Source: UBA1724 sp963621575
GTDB taxonomy: Bacteria; Verrucomicrobiota; Lentisphaeria; Oligosphaerales; Oligosphaeraceae
NCBI GenBank assembly: GCA_963621575.1
Contig: CAVFEH010000016.1
Coordinates: 1-51,315 of the forward strand
Direction of reading: 5' to 3'
Length of the DNA: 51,315 nucleotides
Shown here: positions 16,059-24,220 of the stretch, in pieces
Position numbering within the stretch: position 1 is the stretch's first letter
Layout: every line of letters begins with the position of its first letter
The notes under the pieces: generated by a model
Databases searched by the model: none
Told to the model about the DNA's origin: nothing
The model's input: the letters and a program-made list of their open reading frames with translations, nothing else
Translations under genes and position numbers: made by a program

Positions 16059-16949
16059 ATGCAGTACGATGCGAATGGCGCTCTTCTGAGCACGGCGATT
16101 CCCGAGCTTTCGGCCCCCAGGAGTGGAAAGGTGCGCGATGTCTACGATTTGGGCGAGTCCATCCTTTTCGTGGCCACCGACCGCATCAGCGCATACGACT
16201 GCATCATGCCCAACGGGATTCCCGGAAAGGGCCGTGTGTTGACCCAGGTGAGCCTGAATTGGTTCTCCCTGCTGAAGGGGATCAAGAACCACCTGGTCAC
16301 GGCCGACGTGGCCAAGTACCCCGCCGTTCTGCAGAAGTACGCCAAGGACCTGGACGGTCGCTCCATGCTGGTGAAGAAGCTCCGGATGCTCCCCGTGGAG
16401 TGCATTGTCCGCGGCTATCTCACGGGCTCCGGCTACGAGAGCTACAAGAAGTGCGGCGCCGTCTGCGGAATTCCCCTGCGCGCCGGATATGTGAATGCCG
16501 ACAAGCTGGACGAGCCCATTTTCACCCCCACCACCAAGGCCGAGGAGGGGCACGACATGCCCATCTCCCTGGATGAGCTGAAGACGCTCATCGGCGACGA
16601 TCTGGCCGGGAAACTCCGCACGGCCTCCATCGACCTCTATCTCCAGGCCGCCGACTACGCCCGCGCCCGCGGAATCATCATCGCCGACACGAAGTTCGAG
16701 TTCGGCGTGGACGAGGATGGCGGGCTGGTGCTGGCCGACGAGGTGCTGACCCCGGATTCCAGCCGCTTCTGGCCACAGGAATCCTACGTGCCCGGAAAGA
16801 ACCCCCCCAGCCTGGACAAGCAGTTCGTACGCGACTACCTGGATTCCATCCACTTCAATCGCCAGCCCCCCGCCCCCGAGCTGCCTGCCGACATCGTGGC
16901 CAAGACCGCCGAGAAGTACGAGAGCGCTTTGGCGAAATTGAAGGCATAG
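16059..16949 (+). CDS. purC: SAICAR synthase PurC
   Basis: Joins aspartate to CAIR to give SAICAR, step eight of purine synthesis. The 296-residue sequence has GKVRDVYDLGE at the start of the ATP site, ATDRISAYDCIMPNGIPGKG, VECIVRGYLTGSGY, DTKFEFG and ADEVLTPDSSRFW, all standard PurC signatures. Its length is of the long type seen in yeast and many Bacteroidetes/PVC enzymes rather than the roughly 240-residue E. coli form. The 5' leader is strongly pyrimidine-rich (33 of the last 38 bases) with no Shine-Dalgarno, and a hairpin plus T-run lies upstream. It opens the purine cluster. Confidence 0.97.
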   Translation: MQYDANGALLSTAIPELSAPRSGKVRDVYDLGESILFVATDRISAYDCIMPNGIPGKGRVLTQVSLNWFSLLKGIKNHLVTADVAKYPAVLQKYAKDLDGRSMLVKKLRMLPVECIVRGYLTGSGYESYKKCGAVCGIPLRAGYVNADKLDEPIFTPTTKAEEGHDMPISLDELKTLIGDDLAGKLRTASIDLYLQAADYARARGIIIADTKFEFGVDEDGGLVLADEVLTPDSSRFWPQESYVPGKNPPSLDKQFVRDYLDSIHFNRQPPAPELPADIVAKTAEKYESALAKLKA

Positions 16950-17013
16950 CCGCCGTTCTCCCTTCTTCGCCCCCCCCCGCCTTCCGCCTCCTCCCACTCC
17001 CTTCCTCTTTCCC

Positions 17014-18450
17014 ATGAGCGACCACGAAGTCTTCCAGAGTCCCTTCTCCACCCGCTATGCCAGCCGGCGGATGCAGCGCATCTTCTCCGAGCAGCACAAG
17101 TTCTCCACCTGGCGGAAGCTGTGGGTGGCCCTGGCGGAGGCCGAGCAGCAACTTGGCCTGGACATCACGGACGAACAGCTCAACGAGTTGCGCGCCCATG
17201 TGGAGGACATCAACTTCGAGGTCGCCGAGGCCCGGGAGCGGGTGGTGCGCCACGATGTGATGAGCCATGTCCATGCATACGGGCAGCAATGCCCGGCGGC
17301 CAAGGGCATCATCCATCTGGGGGCCACTTCCTGCTACGTGGGGGACAATACGGACCTGATTCTCATGCGGGAGGCGCTGGATCTTCTGCGTGGCAAGCTG
17401 GTCACCGTGGTGGAGAATCTGGCCGAATTCGCCGAAAAATACGCGGACCTGCCGACTCTGGCGTTCACGCACTTCCAGCCCGCCCAGCCCACCACCGTGG
17501 GAAAGCGCGCCACCCTCTGGATGCAGGATGTCCTCTCCGACGTGGCCGACTTGGACTATGTGCGGCAGGGGCTCCGCCTGCTGGGAAGCAAAGGCACCAC
17601 CGGCACCCAGGCCAGTTTCCTGGAGCTCTTCAACGGGGACCACGGGAAGTGCCGCCGCCTGGACGCCATGGTGGCCGAGAAGATGGGCTTTCCCGGATGC
17701 TACGCAGTCTCGGGACAGACCTACTCCCGGAAGGTGGACGCGCGGGTCCTCGCGGTGCTTTCCGGCATCGCCCAGACCGCCACAAAGTTCTCCAATGACA
17801 TCCGGCTTCTGCAGCATCTGAAGGAGGTTGAGGAACCCTTCGAGAAGTCCCAGATCGGTTCCTCCGCCATGGCCTACAAGCGCAACCCCATGCGCAGCGA
17901 GCGCATGGCCTCCATCGCCCGCTACGTCATCTGCAATTCCTTGAACCCCGCCATGACCGCCGCCACCCAGTGGTTCGAGCGCACCCTGGATGATTCCGCC
18001 AACAAGCGCATTGCGGTGGCGGAGAGCTTCCTGGCGGTGGACGGCATCCTGGATCTCTTCGCAAACGTCTCCCATGGCCTGGTGGTCTACCCCAAGGTCA
18101 TTGCCCGCCGCCTGGCCTCCGAGCTGCCCTTCATGGCCTCCGAGAATATCATGATGGATGGCGTGAAGGCCGGCGGCGACCGTCAGGAGCTCCATGAGGC
18201 CATTCGCGCCAATGCGCAGGCCGCGGCGGCCCACGTGAAGCTGGAGGGCGGCGAGAACGACCTCCTGGAACGCCTGGCCCGGGATTCCCACTTCGCGGGC
18301 ATGAAGCTGGATTTGGGGGAGACCCTCCGCCCCGAAAAGTATGTGGGGCGCGCTCCCCAGCAGGTCCGCGAGTTCCTGGCGGAGGAGGTCCGGCCCTTCC
18401 TGGCCGCCAATGCCGCCAGCGCCGTGGCCGGTAACGACGTGTCCCTCTAG
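17014..18450 (+). CDS. purB: Adenylosuccinate lyase PurB (eukaryote-like length)
   Basis: Cleaves SAICAR to AICAR plus fumarate and adenylosuccinate to AMP plus fumarate. The 478 residues show HLGATSCYVGDNTD, FTHFQPAQPTTVGKRA, LLGSKGTTGTQASF and the superfamily signature as GSSAMAYKRNPMRSER. The signature reads SSAMAYKRNP, with Ala where SSAMPYKRNP has Pro. Length and motifs are closer to the human/Bacteroides type than to E. coli PurB. The 64-base gap after purC contains 58 pyrimidines and no Shine-Dalgarno, so initiation here is unusual. It acts in the cytosol as a tetramer whose active sites are shared between subunits. Confidence 0.96.
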   Translation: MSDHEVFQSPFSTRYASRRMQRIFSEQHKFSTWRKLWVALAEAEQQLGLDITDEQLNELRAHVEDINFEVAEARERVVRHDVMSHVHAYGQQCPAAKGIIHLGATSCYVGDNTDLILMREALDLLRGKLVTVVENLAEFAEKYADLPTLAFTHFQPAQPTTVGKRATLWMQDVLSDVADLDYVRQGLRLLGSKGTTGTQASFLELFNGDHGKCRRLDAMVAEKMGFPGCYAVSGQTYSRKVDARVLAVLSGIAQTATKFSNDIRLLQHLKEVEEPFEKSQIGSSAMAYKRNPMRSERMASIARYVICNSLNPAMTAATQWFERTLDDSANKRIAVAESFLAVDGILDLFANVSHGLVVYPKVIARRLASELPFMASENIMMDGVKAGGDRQELHEAIRANAQAAAAHVKLEGGENDLLERLARDSHFAGMKLDLGETLRPEKYVGRAPQQVREFLAEEVRPFLAANAASAVAGNDVSL

Positions 18451-18531
18451 CGCGCCGCGTTCCGGCAAGCCCCCGATCCCCTTTCCCCCCTCCGAAAGAA
18501 ATTCTCTCCTCCCAGAAGGAGCACAGTGTCC

Positions 18532-20082
18532 ATGGCCGCCCATCAGGAAGAAAAAATCCTCGTACTGGATTTTGGTTCCCAGTACAGTCAGCTCATCGCC
18601 CGGCGCATCCGGGAGTGCCATGTCTTCAGCCAGGTGGTGCCCTGCAATTCCACCGCGTCGCAGCTGGCGGCCATGAAGCCCTCGGGAATCATTCTCTCCG
18701 GCGGTCCCGCCAGTGTCTACGAGGAGGGCGCACCCCAGCTGGATCCCGCCATTCTGGAGCTTGGGGTGCCTGTGCTGGGCATTTGCTACGGCATGCAGAT
18801 TCTGGTGAAGAATCTGGGCGGAAAGGTCTCCCCCGCGCCAGAACGTGAGTACGGCCGGGCGATCCTCCATATCCAGAAGCCCGCCGAGCTCTTCCGTGGA
18901 ATGGACCCCGAGCAGACCGTCTGGATGTCCCACGGCGACAAGGTGACCATGGAGCCAAGCTCCATCGAGACCCTGGCCGTGACCCAGAACTGCGAGTTCG
19001 CGGCCTGCCAGTTGAAGGGGAAGGCCCTCTACGGCATCCAGTTCCACCCCGAGGTGGTCCATTCCCCCAACGGCACCCAGATTATCCGGAATTTCTGCCT
19101 CAACATCTGTGGTTGCCACGGCCTCTGGAACATGAGCTCCTTCATCGAGGACTCCGTCAAGCGCATCCGCGAGACTGTGGGCGGCGAGCGCGTGATCCTG
19201 GGGCTCTCCGGCGGTGTGGACTCCAGCGTGGCCGCCGCGCTCATCCACAAGGCCATCGGACGGCAGCTCACCTGCATCTTCGTGAACAACGGCCTCCTCC
19301 GCAAAAACGAGGCCGAGCGCGTCCAGGAGCTCTTCGGACGGAATTTCCAGATGGACCTCCGGTACATCGACGCCACCGACCGCTTCCTGGACAAGCTTGC
19401 CGGCGTGGACGAGCCGGAGGCCAAGCGCCATGTCATCGGAAAGGAGTTCGTGGAGGTCTTTGCCGACGCGGCCCGTGGCGTGGACGACGCCACCTTCCTG
19501 GCCCAGGGAACCACCTATCCCGATGTCATCGAGTCCATGCCCATCAACGGTAATCCCGCCGCCATGATCAAGAGCCACCACAACGTGGGCGGCCTCCCGA
19601 AGGATCTGAAGTTCAAGCTTCTGGAGCCGTTGAACCAGCTCTTCAAGGACGAGGTGCGCGAGGTGGGCCGCACCCTGGGGCTGCCCGACGAGGTGATTCT
19701 CCGCCAGCCCTTCCCCGGCCCCGGGTTGGGCGTGCGCCATCTGGGGGCGGTCTCCCGCCACACCCTGGATTTGCTGCGGGATGCGGACGCCATCTTCGTG
19801 GAGGAAGTCAAGAAGGCCGGCTTCTACTACAAGGTCTGGCAGGCTTTCTGCGTCTTCCTGCCGGTGCACTCCGTGGGCGTCATGGGCGACCAGCGCACCT
19901 ACGACTACGCCGTGGCCCTGCGCGTGGTGGATTCCCAGGATGGCATGACCGCCGACTGGGTGAATCTGCCTGACGCCCTGCTGCGCCGTGTCTCCAACCG
20001 CATTATCAACGAGGTCCGCGGGATCAACCGCGTGGTGCTTGACATCACCTCCAAGCCACCAAGCACCATCGAGTGGGAGTAG
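18532..20082 (+). CDS. guaA: GMP synthase (glutamine-hydrolysing) GuaA
   Basis: Converts XMP to GMP. The 516 residues contain a class-I glutamine amidotransferase domain with Cys85 in GICYGMQ and the His172/Glu174 pair in FHPEV, then the ATP pyrophosphatase P-loop LSGGVDSS (225-232), and the dimerisation domain ending in DITSKPPSTIEWE. Two starts are possible: this ATG, ten bases after AAGGAG, or a GTG two codons upstream, only four bases after it; I prefer the ATG. hisH starts seven bases after the stop, so the genes are co-transcribed. Confidence 0.97.
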   Translation: MAAHQEEKILVLDFGSQYSQLIARRIRECHVFSQVVPCNSTASQLAAMKPSGIILSGGPASVYEEGAPQLDPAILELGVPVLGICYGMQILVKNLGGKVSPAPEREYGRAILHIQKPAELFRGMDPEQTVWMSHGDKVTMEPSSIETLAVTQNCEFAACQLKGKALYGIQFHPEVVHSPNGTQIIRNFCLNICGCHGLWNMSSFIEDSVKRIRETVGGERVILGLSGGVDSSVAAALIHKAIGRQLTCIFVNNGLLRKNEAERVQELFGRNFQMDLRYIDATDRFLDKLAGVDEPEAKRHVIGKEFVEVFADAARGVDDATFLAQGTTYPDVIESMPINGNPAAMIKSHHNVGGLPKDLKFKLLEPLNQLFKDEVREVGRTLGLPDEVILRQPFPGPGLGVRHLGAVSRHTLDLLRDADAIFVEEVKKAGFYYKVWQAFCVFLPVHSVGVMGDQRTYDYAVALRVVDSQDGMTADWVNLPDALLRRVSNRIINEVRGINRVVLDITSKPPSTIEWE

Positions 20083-20089
20083 CTTTCCC

Positions 20090-20728
20090 GTGGGCACCGT
20101 CACGATTCTGGATTACGGCGCAGGGAACCTCACCAGCGTCCGACTGGCATGCCAGCGCTTCGGCGTGGAGCCGCGCATGGCCGCCTGCGCCGACGAAGCG
20201 CTGCCGGAGGGCGCGGTGATCTTTCCCGGCGACGGCTCCGCCCGAAGCGCCATGGCGGCGGTGCGGGAGCGTGGCTACGACCGTCTGCTGAAGGAGGTGC
20301 TTGCCGCCGGGCGTCCGGTGCTGGGCATCTGCATCGGCATGCAATTGCTTTTCGACTGGAGCGACGAGGACGGCGGCGTACCCGCCCTGGGCTTCTTCCC
20401 CGGGAAGGTCCGCCGGTTCGAGTTTCCCCGGGATCCCTCGCTGAAGATCCCCGAGATGGGCTGGAATGCGGTACATTTTCAGAGGAAGCACCCGCTCTTC
20501 CGCGGAATCCCCCAGGATACCCCCTTCTATTTCGTCCATTCCTACTACTGCGATCCCGCGGAAGCCGGGGATCTGCTGGGCGCGACGGAATACGGCGGAC
20601 TGCATTTCTGCTCCGTCGCCTGCCATGGAAACCTCTTCGCCACCCAGTTCCACCCGGAACGTTCCGGGGAATGGGGCCTGCGACTCTTCCAGAATTTCCT
20701 GGAATGGAACGGAAGGGAGGATGGGTAG
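20090..20728 (+). CDS. hisH: Imidazole glycerol phosphate synthase, glutaminase subunit HisH
   Basis: Supplies ammonia to HisF. The 212-residue class-I amidotransferase begins ILDYGAGNLTSV, has nucleophile Cys81 in GICIGMQLL, HSYY at 150-153 and the His188/Glu190 pair in FHPERSG. The oxyanion-strand motif, normally PGVG, reads PGDG (47-50), an uncommon change next to the active site. The GTG start, directly after guaA, is the only one that keeps the first strand. It pairs with hisF three bases downstream. Other histidine genes are absent, and the setting among pur genes links the product AICAR back to purine synthesis. Confidence 0.92.
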   Translation: MGTVTILDYGAGNLTSVRLACQRFGVEPRMAACADEALPEGAVIFPGDGSARSAMAAVRERGYDRLLKEVLAAGRPVLGICIGMQLLFDWSDEDGGVPALGFFPGKVRRFEFPRDPSLKIPEMGWNAVHFQRKHPLFRGIPQDTPFYFVHSYYCDPAEAGDLLGATEYGGLHFCSVACHGNLFATQFHPERSGEWGLRLFQNFLEWNGREDG

Positions 20729-20731
20729 ACC

Positions 20732-21514
20732 ATGTTGCTGAAGCGAGTCATCGTCTGTCTCGACGTGAAGAACCGCCGGGTCACCAAGGGCGTCAAGTTC
20801 AAGGACAATGTGGACGTGGGCGACGTGGTGGAGCTGGCCGCCCGCTACTGCCGTGAGGGCGCCGACGAGCTGGTCTTCTACGACATCATGGCCTCCGCGG
20901 AAGACCGCCCCATCGACCTGGACATGGTGGGAGACGCGGCCCGCAAGGTCTTCCTTCCCTTCTGCGTGGGCGGTGGCATACGCTCTGCCGCCGACATGCG
21001 CAATGCGCTCCTGGCGGGCGCCGACAAGGTCTCCTTGAATTCCCTGGCTGTCCAGAATCCGGCCATCCTCACGGAGGGCGCCAATGCCTTTGGCCGGCAG
21101 TGCGTGGTCCTCGGGCTGGACGCCAAGCGGGTGGGAGTCTCCTCCGAGTTCCCTTCCGGATATCAGGTTTTCATCCATGGATACCGCACTCCCACCCAGT
21201 GGGACGTGGTGGAGTGGGCCCGGCACGCCGTGGAGCTGGGCGCCGGGGAGATCTGCCTCAATGCCATCGACACCGACGGTGTCCGGAACGGCTATGAGCT
21301 GGAGATCACCCGGAAAGTGGCCGACGCGGTCTCCGTGCCTGTCATCGCCTCCGGCGGCGCCGGAACCGTCCAGCATCTCGTCGACGCCTTCCAGGAAGGA
21401 CACGCCGACGCCGCCCTGGTGGCCTCCATGGTCCACCGTGACGGATACTCCTGCAATGGCATCAAGGAGGAGATCCACAGGATCGCCCCCTCTCTGCCGC
21501 TTCGATTTTGTTAG
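20732..21514 (+). CDS. hisF: Imidazole glycerol phosphate synthase, cyclase subunit HisF
   Basis: Uses ammonia from HisH to make imidazole glycerol phosphate and AICAR from PRFAR. The 260-residue TIM barrel has both catalytic aspartates, Asp11 in VCLDV and Asp130 in VLGLD, and the phosphate loops VGGGIRS and ASGGAGT. The N-terminal loop reads KNRRVTKGVKFKD rather than the usual DGRVVKGVNF, placing it in a divergent HisF clade. The C-terminus is short and ends LPLRFC. It is translated immediately after hisH. The 51-bp gap to purA carries an AGGAGA site for the latter. Confidence 0.92.
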   Translation: MLLKRVIVCLDVKNRRVTKGVKFKDNVDVGDVVELAARYCREGADELVFYDIMASAEDRPIDLDMVGDAARKVFLPFCVGGGIRSAADMRNALLAGADKVSLNSLAVQNPAILTEGANAFGRQCVVLGLDAKRVGVSSEFPSGYQVFIHGYRTPTQWDVVEWARHAVELGAGEICLNAIDTDGVRNGYELEITRKVADAVSVPVIASGGAGTVQHLVDAFQEGHADAALVASMVHRDGYSCNGIKEEIHRIAPSLPLRFC

Positions 21515-21565
21515 AGGACCGGCCTTTGCGCCGGGCAATGTCTTATCTAGGAGATACACCCAATC

Positions 21566-22846
21566 ATGTCAACCATCGTCGTCGTCGGAACCCAATGGGG
21601 GGATGAAGGAAAGGGGAAGATCGTGGACTTTCTGGCCGCGCAGGCCGATGTGGTGGCGCGCTTTCAGGGCGGAAGCAACGCCGGTCACACCGTCGTTGCG
21701 GACGGGCACGACTTCAAGCTCCATCTGCTGCCCTCGGGCATCCTCTATCCTGGATGCATCTGCATCATCGGAAATGACGTGGTCCTGGATCCCGTGTGCC
21801 TCTTGAAGGAGCTGGACTCCCTTAAGGCCGTGGGGAAGGCCGCCGACGGCCTGCGCATCTCCAACCGCGCCCACGTGGTCATGCCCTACCACAAGCTCCT
21901 GGACAACCTCCAGGAGCGCTGGAAGGGTGACGGGAAAGTCGGCACCACCGGCCGCGGCATTGGGCCATGCTACGCCGACGCCGCCGACCGCATCGGCATT
22001 CGTGTGGTTTCCTGGATGGACCGCGACGCCTTTGCGAAGGAGTTGAAGTCCACGCTGGCCTACAAGAACAAGATCCTGGAGGCCTTCGGCGAGAAGCCCC
22101 TGGACTTCGAGGCGATCTTTGAGGAATATTGCGGCTATGCCGAGCGCCTGCGTCCCTACGTCTGCGACACCGGGGCCCTGGTCTCCCGGCTGATTGCGGA
22201 GGACCGGAAGGTTCTCTTCGAGGGCGCCCAGGCCGCCATGCTGGACCTTTCCCACGGCACCTACCCCTTCGTCACCAGCTCCCACCCCATCGCCGGCGCA
22301 GCCTGCGTGGGCCTGGGCATTGGCCCCAAATGCATCCACAAGGTCGTGGGCGTGGTGAAGGCCTACGCCACTCGCGTGGGCGAAGGGCCCTTCCCCACCG
22401 AACTGCTCAACGAGACCGGGAATCGCCTTCGGGAAATTGCCCACGAATACGGCGCCACCACCGGGCGTCCCCGCCGCTGCGGCTGGCTGGATCTGGCCGT
22501 GGTCCGTTACGCAGTCCAGCTCAACGGGCTGGACTGCATCGCATTGACCCGCCTGGACATCCTGGATTCCTTCCCCGAAGTCCGGATTTGCACCGGATAT
22601 CGGTATCAGGGTGAGATCCTGCGGGAGTTCCCCGCCAGTCTGAAGGTCTTGGGGGAGGTGGAGCCCGTCTATGAGACTCTCCCCGGGTGGATGGACGACA
22701 CCACCCAGTGCCGTGAATTTTCCCAACTTCCCGAAAAGTGCCGGAAGTACGTGGAACGCGTCGGTGAAATCGCCGGCGCCCCCGTCGGAATCGTCTCCGT
22801 GGGCCCCCAGCGGGACCACACCATCGTCCGCCAGAAGATGTTCTAG
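21566..22846 (+). CDS. purA: Adenylosuccinate synthetase PurA
   Basis: GTP-dependent addition of aspartate to IMP, first committed step to AMP. The 426-residue sequence has WGDEGKGK (11-18) with Asp13, GSNAGHT with His41, VGTTGRGIGPCYADAADR, and TGRPRRCGWLDL near the C-terminal third. Length is normal. AGGAGA lies eleven bases upstream of the ATG. It is the last gene of the purC-purB-guaA-hisH-hisF-purA cluster and is followed within 30 bp by a strong terminator. Confidence 0.97.
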   Translation: MSTIVVVGTQWGDEGKGKIVDFLAAQADVVARFQGGSNAGHTVVADGHDFKLHLLPSGILYPGCICIIGNDVVLDPVCLLKELDSLKAVGKAADGLRISNRAHVVMPYHKLLDNLQERWKGDGKVGTTGRGIGPCYADAADRIGIRVVSWMDRDAFAKELKSTLAYKNKILEAFGEKPLDFEAIFEEYCGYAERLRPYVCDTGALVSRLIAEDRKVLFEGAQAAMLDLSHGTYPFVTSSHPIAGAACVGLGIGPKCIHKVVGVVKAYATRVGEGPFPTELLNETGNRLREIAHEYGATTGRPRRCGWLDLAVVRYAVQLNGLDCIALTRLDILDSFPEVRICTGYRYQGEILREFPASLKVLGEVEPVYETLPGWMDDTTQCREFSQLPEKCRKYVERVGEIAGAPVGIVSVGPQRDHTIVRQKMF

Positions 22847-22873
22847 GGAGAGAATCCAAAATCCAGGACGCGA

Positions 22874-22910
22874 AAAAGGGCCGCCGCTGTCATCCAGCGG
22901 GGGCCCTTTT
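22874..22910 (+). terminator. Terminator after purA
   Basis: AAAAGGGCC-g-CCGCT / AGCGG-GGCCCTTTT, about 14 paired bases with one bulge and a 7-base loop. The A/T arms make it usable in either direction, but purA is the adjacent convergent gene. Confidence 0.85.
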
Positions 22911-22975
22911 GCATATTCGGCGGGACAATCCGGCGCGGTTCTCTGGTGGCCAGGGAGCCGTTGTTTCCAGGCAGG

Positions 22976-23014
22976 AAAAAAGCCAGGTGGCGTTGTGGCG
23001 TCCCTGGCTCTTTT
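22976..23014 (-). terminator. Terminator of the ECF sigma operon
   Basis: On the minus strand AGCCAGG pairs with CCTGGCT and is followed by TTTTT. It lies 24 bases beyond the stop of the secreted coiled-coil protein gene. Confidence 0.75.
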
Positions 23015-23038
23015 GTGGGGATTTGCGGTGTGTGCGGG

Positions 23039-23713
23039 TTATTGTCCCGGGGGCGGGGGCGGGAGGGGGAGTTCCTCGTCGTCAGGCTGCGCGGGCGTCG
23101 TCGCCTTTCCTCCTTTCTTTTGGCGCGGGTCGGGCCGGCGGTTGTCGTTTTCCTCCTCGGGGGGCGGCGGCGCATTGAGATAGAAGTCCAGCTTCTTCTC
23201 GAGGATCTGTTCCCGGTTGACCTCCAGGATCTGCACGCGTTGCGTCATCTCCTTCAGGCGGGTCTTGGTCTGGTTGATGAAGAGGTCCAGCATTTCGCTG
23301 TTCTTCTCCTTCAGCTGTTCCAGGAAGGCGTCCCGTTCCGTGGGGGAGGTGGATTTTTGGATTTTTTTGACGAGTTCCCAGCAGTCCCGGTCGAGGATGA
23401 CGAGGCGCTTTTCCAGATTGTCGCGATACTTCCGGGGGACATGCTTGCTCATTTCCTCGCGGAAGGCCTTGCGGTCGGTGCGCTTGAGCTCCTCCAGGCG
23501 TTTGAACTCCTCGGGGTCCTCCTTTTCCAGGTGTTCCCGGAATTCCAGGATTTCGGGGGCGAAATAAGGTGGCGGGAATTGTCGTTCCTCCTGGTCGGGG
23601 CGTGCGTTCCGTTTTGCGCCGCGGTTGCCTTTGGGGGCGGGCGGGTCGGCGGGCTGGGCGCAGGCCATTGCCAGGGGAAGGGCGAGTGCGAGAGTCAGAA
23701 GAAGTCTTCGCAT
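23039..23713 (-). CDS. Secreted, highly charged coiled-coil protein of an ECF operon
   Basis: A 224-residue protein of unknown function. Residues 1-20 are a signal peptide (MRRLLLTLALALPLAMACAQ); a Cys at 18 is in a poor lipobox, so a soluble periplasmic product is more likely than a lipoprotein. Residues 50-175 are almost all charged heptad-like helix (FREHLEKEDPEEFKRLEEL and on), followed by a Pro/Asp/Lys-rich tail ending ELPLPPPPPGQ. It is the third gene after the sigma and anti-sigma factors, 15 bp from the latter. By analogy with CpxP/Spy-like or anti-sigma partner proteins it could sense or buffer envelope stress, but no motif proves this. Confidence 0.75.
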   Translation of the reverse strand: MRRLLLTLALALPLAMACAQPADPPAPKGNRGAKRNARPDQEERQFPPPYFAPEILEFREHLEKEDPEEFKRLEELKRTDRKAFREEMSKHVPRKYRDNLEKRLVILDRDCWELVKKIQKSTSPTERDAFLEQLKEKNSEMLDLFINQTKTRLKEMTQRVQILEVNREQILEKKLDFYLNAPPPPEEENDNRRPDPRQKKGGKATTPAQPDDEELPLPPPPPGQ

Positions 23714-23728
23714 GGTGTGTCGTGGAAA

Positions 23729-24220
23729 TCAGTAGTAGAGATCTGCGGCCAGGAGGTTGAAGTTCAGCTCCATGCTGGAGATTTCGTCGTTGACCAAATC
23801 CATTCCGGTGTCCAAGAGGGACTCTCCCCATTCCGCGTCGTCCGCGAGGGCGACTTCGGCGCGGGGTGCGGCAGGGCTGGCAGGCTGACTGTCATTGAGG
23901 GTGCAGATGGTGAGGACCGCCATTGCGACCAGGAGTGCGGCGGCGGCCCAGAGCGTGCGGGGATGGAAGAGTCGCGTGCGCTGGGGGGGCCGGGCCTTGA
24001 GTTCCTTGTGGCAGAGCGCGAGGGTCTTTCCATCCAGGGAGGTGCTGGGTGCGAGCCTTTTGTCTTCGGCGGCGTGTTGGAGAAGTCCCAGGAGTTTTGC
24101 GGTTTTCTGGCATTCCCGGCACTGCGCGAGGTGGCTCTGGAGTTCCCCGGGGAGAGGAGCCGTGGAATTCTCCCGTGCGAGGAGGAGATCCTGGAGCGTT
24201 TGGCAGAGATTGTCTTTCAT
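23729..24220 (-). CDS. Zinc-finger anti-sigma factor, single membrane helix
   Basis: A 163-residue protein whose N-terminal 45 residues form a ZAS-type anti-sigma domain: His30-X3-Cys34-X2-Cys37 (SHLAQCRECQK). One membrane helix lies at about 88-107 (WAAAALLVAMAVLTICTL), leaving a roughly 55-residue acidic periplasmic tail (ending LNFNLLAADLYY). It should hold the ECF sigma factor inactive at the membrane until a signal releases it. Its ATG overlaps the sigma stop codon as ATGA, giving near-equal synthesis of the pair. Confidence 0.85.
   Translation of the reverse strand: MKDNLCQTLQDLLLARENSTAPLPGELQSHLAQCRECQKTAKLLGLLQHAAEDKRLAPSTSLDGKTLALCHKELKARPPQRTRLFHPRTLWAAAALLVAMAVLTICTLNDSQPASPAAPRAEVALADDAEWGESLLDTGMDLVNDEISSMELNFNLLAADLYY

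Noticed and set aside
16855..20103. Open frame of 1082 codons on the minus strand, opposite purB and guaA, and similar long frames at 14430-17051, 10546-13086 and 7476-9899
   Set aside because: Antisense open frames are a normal effect of high GC at third codon positions. Their translations are low-complexity Gly/His/Val/Gln-rich and lack any domain, while the plus-strand genes are unmistakable.
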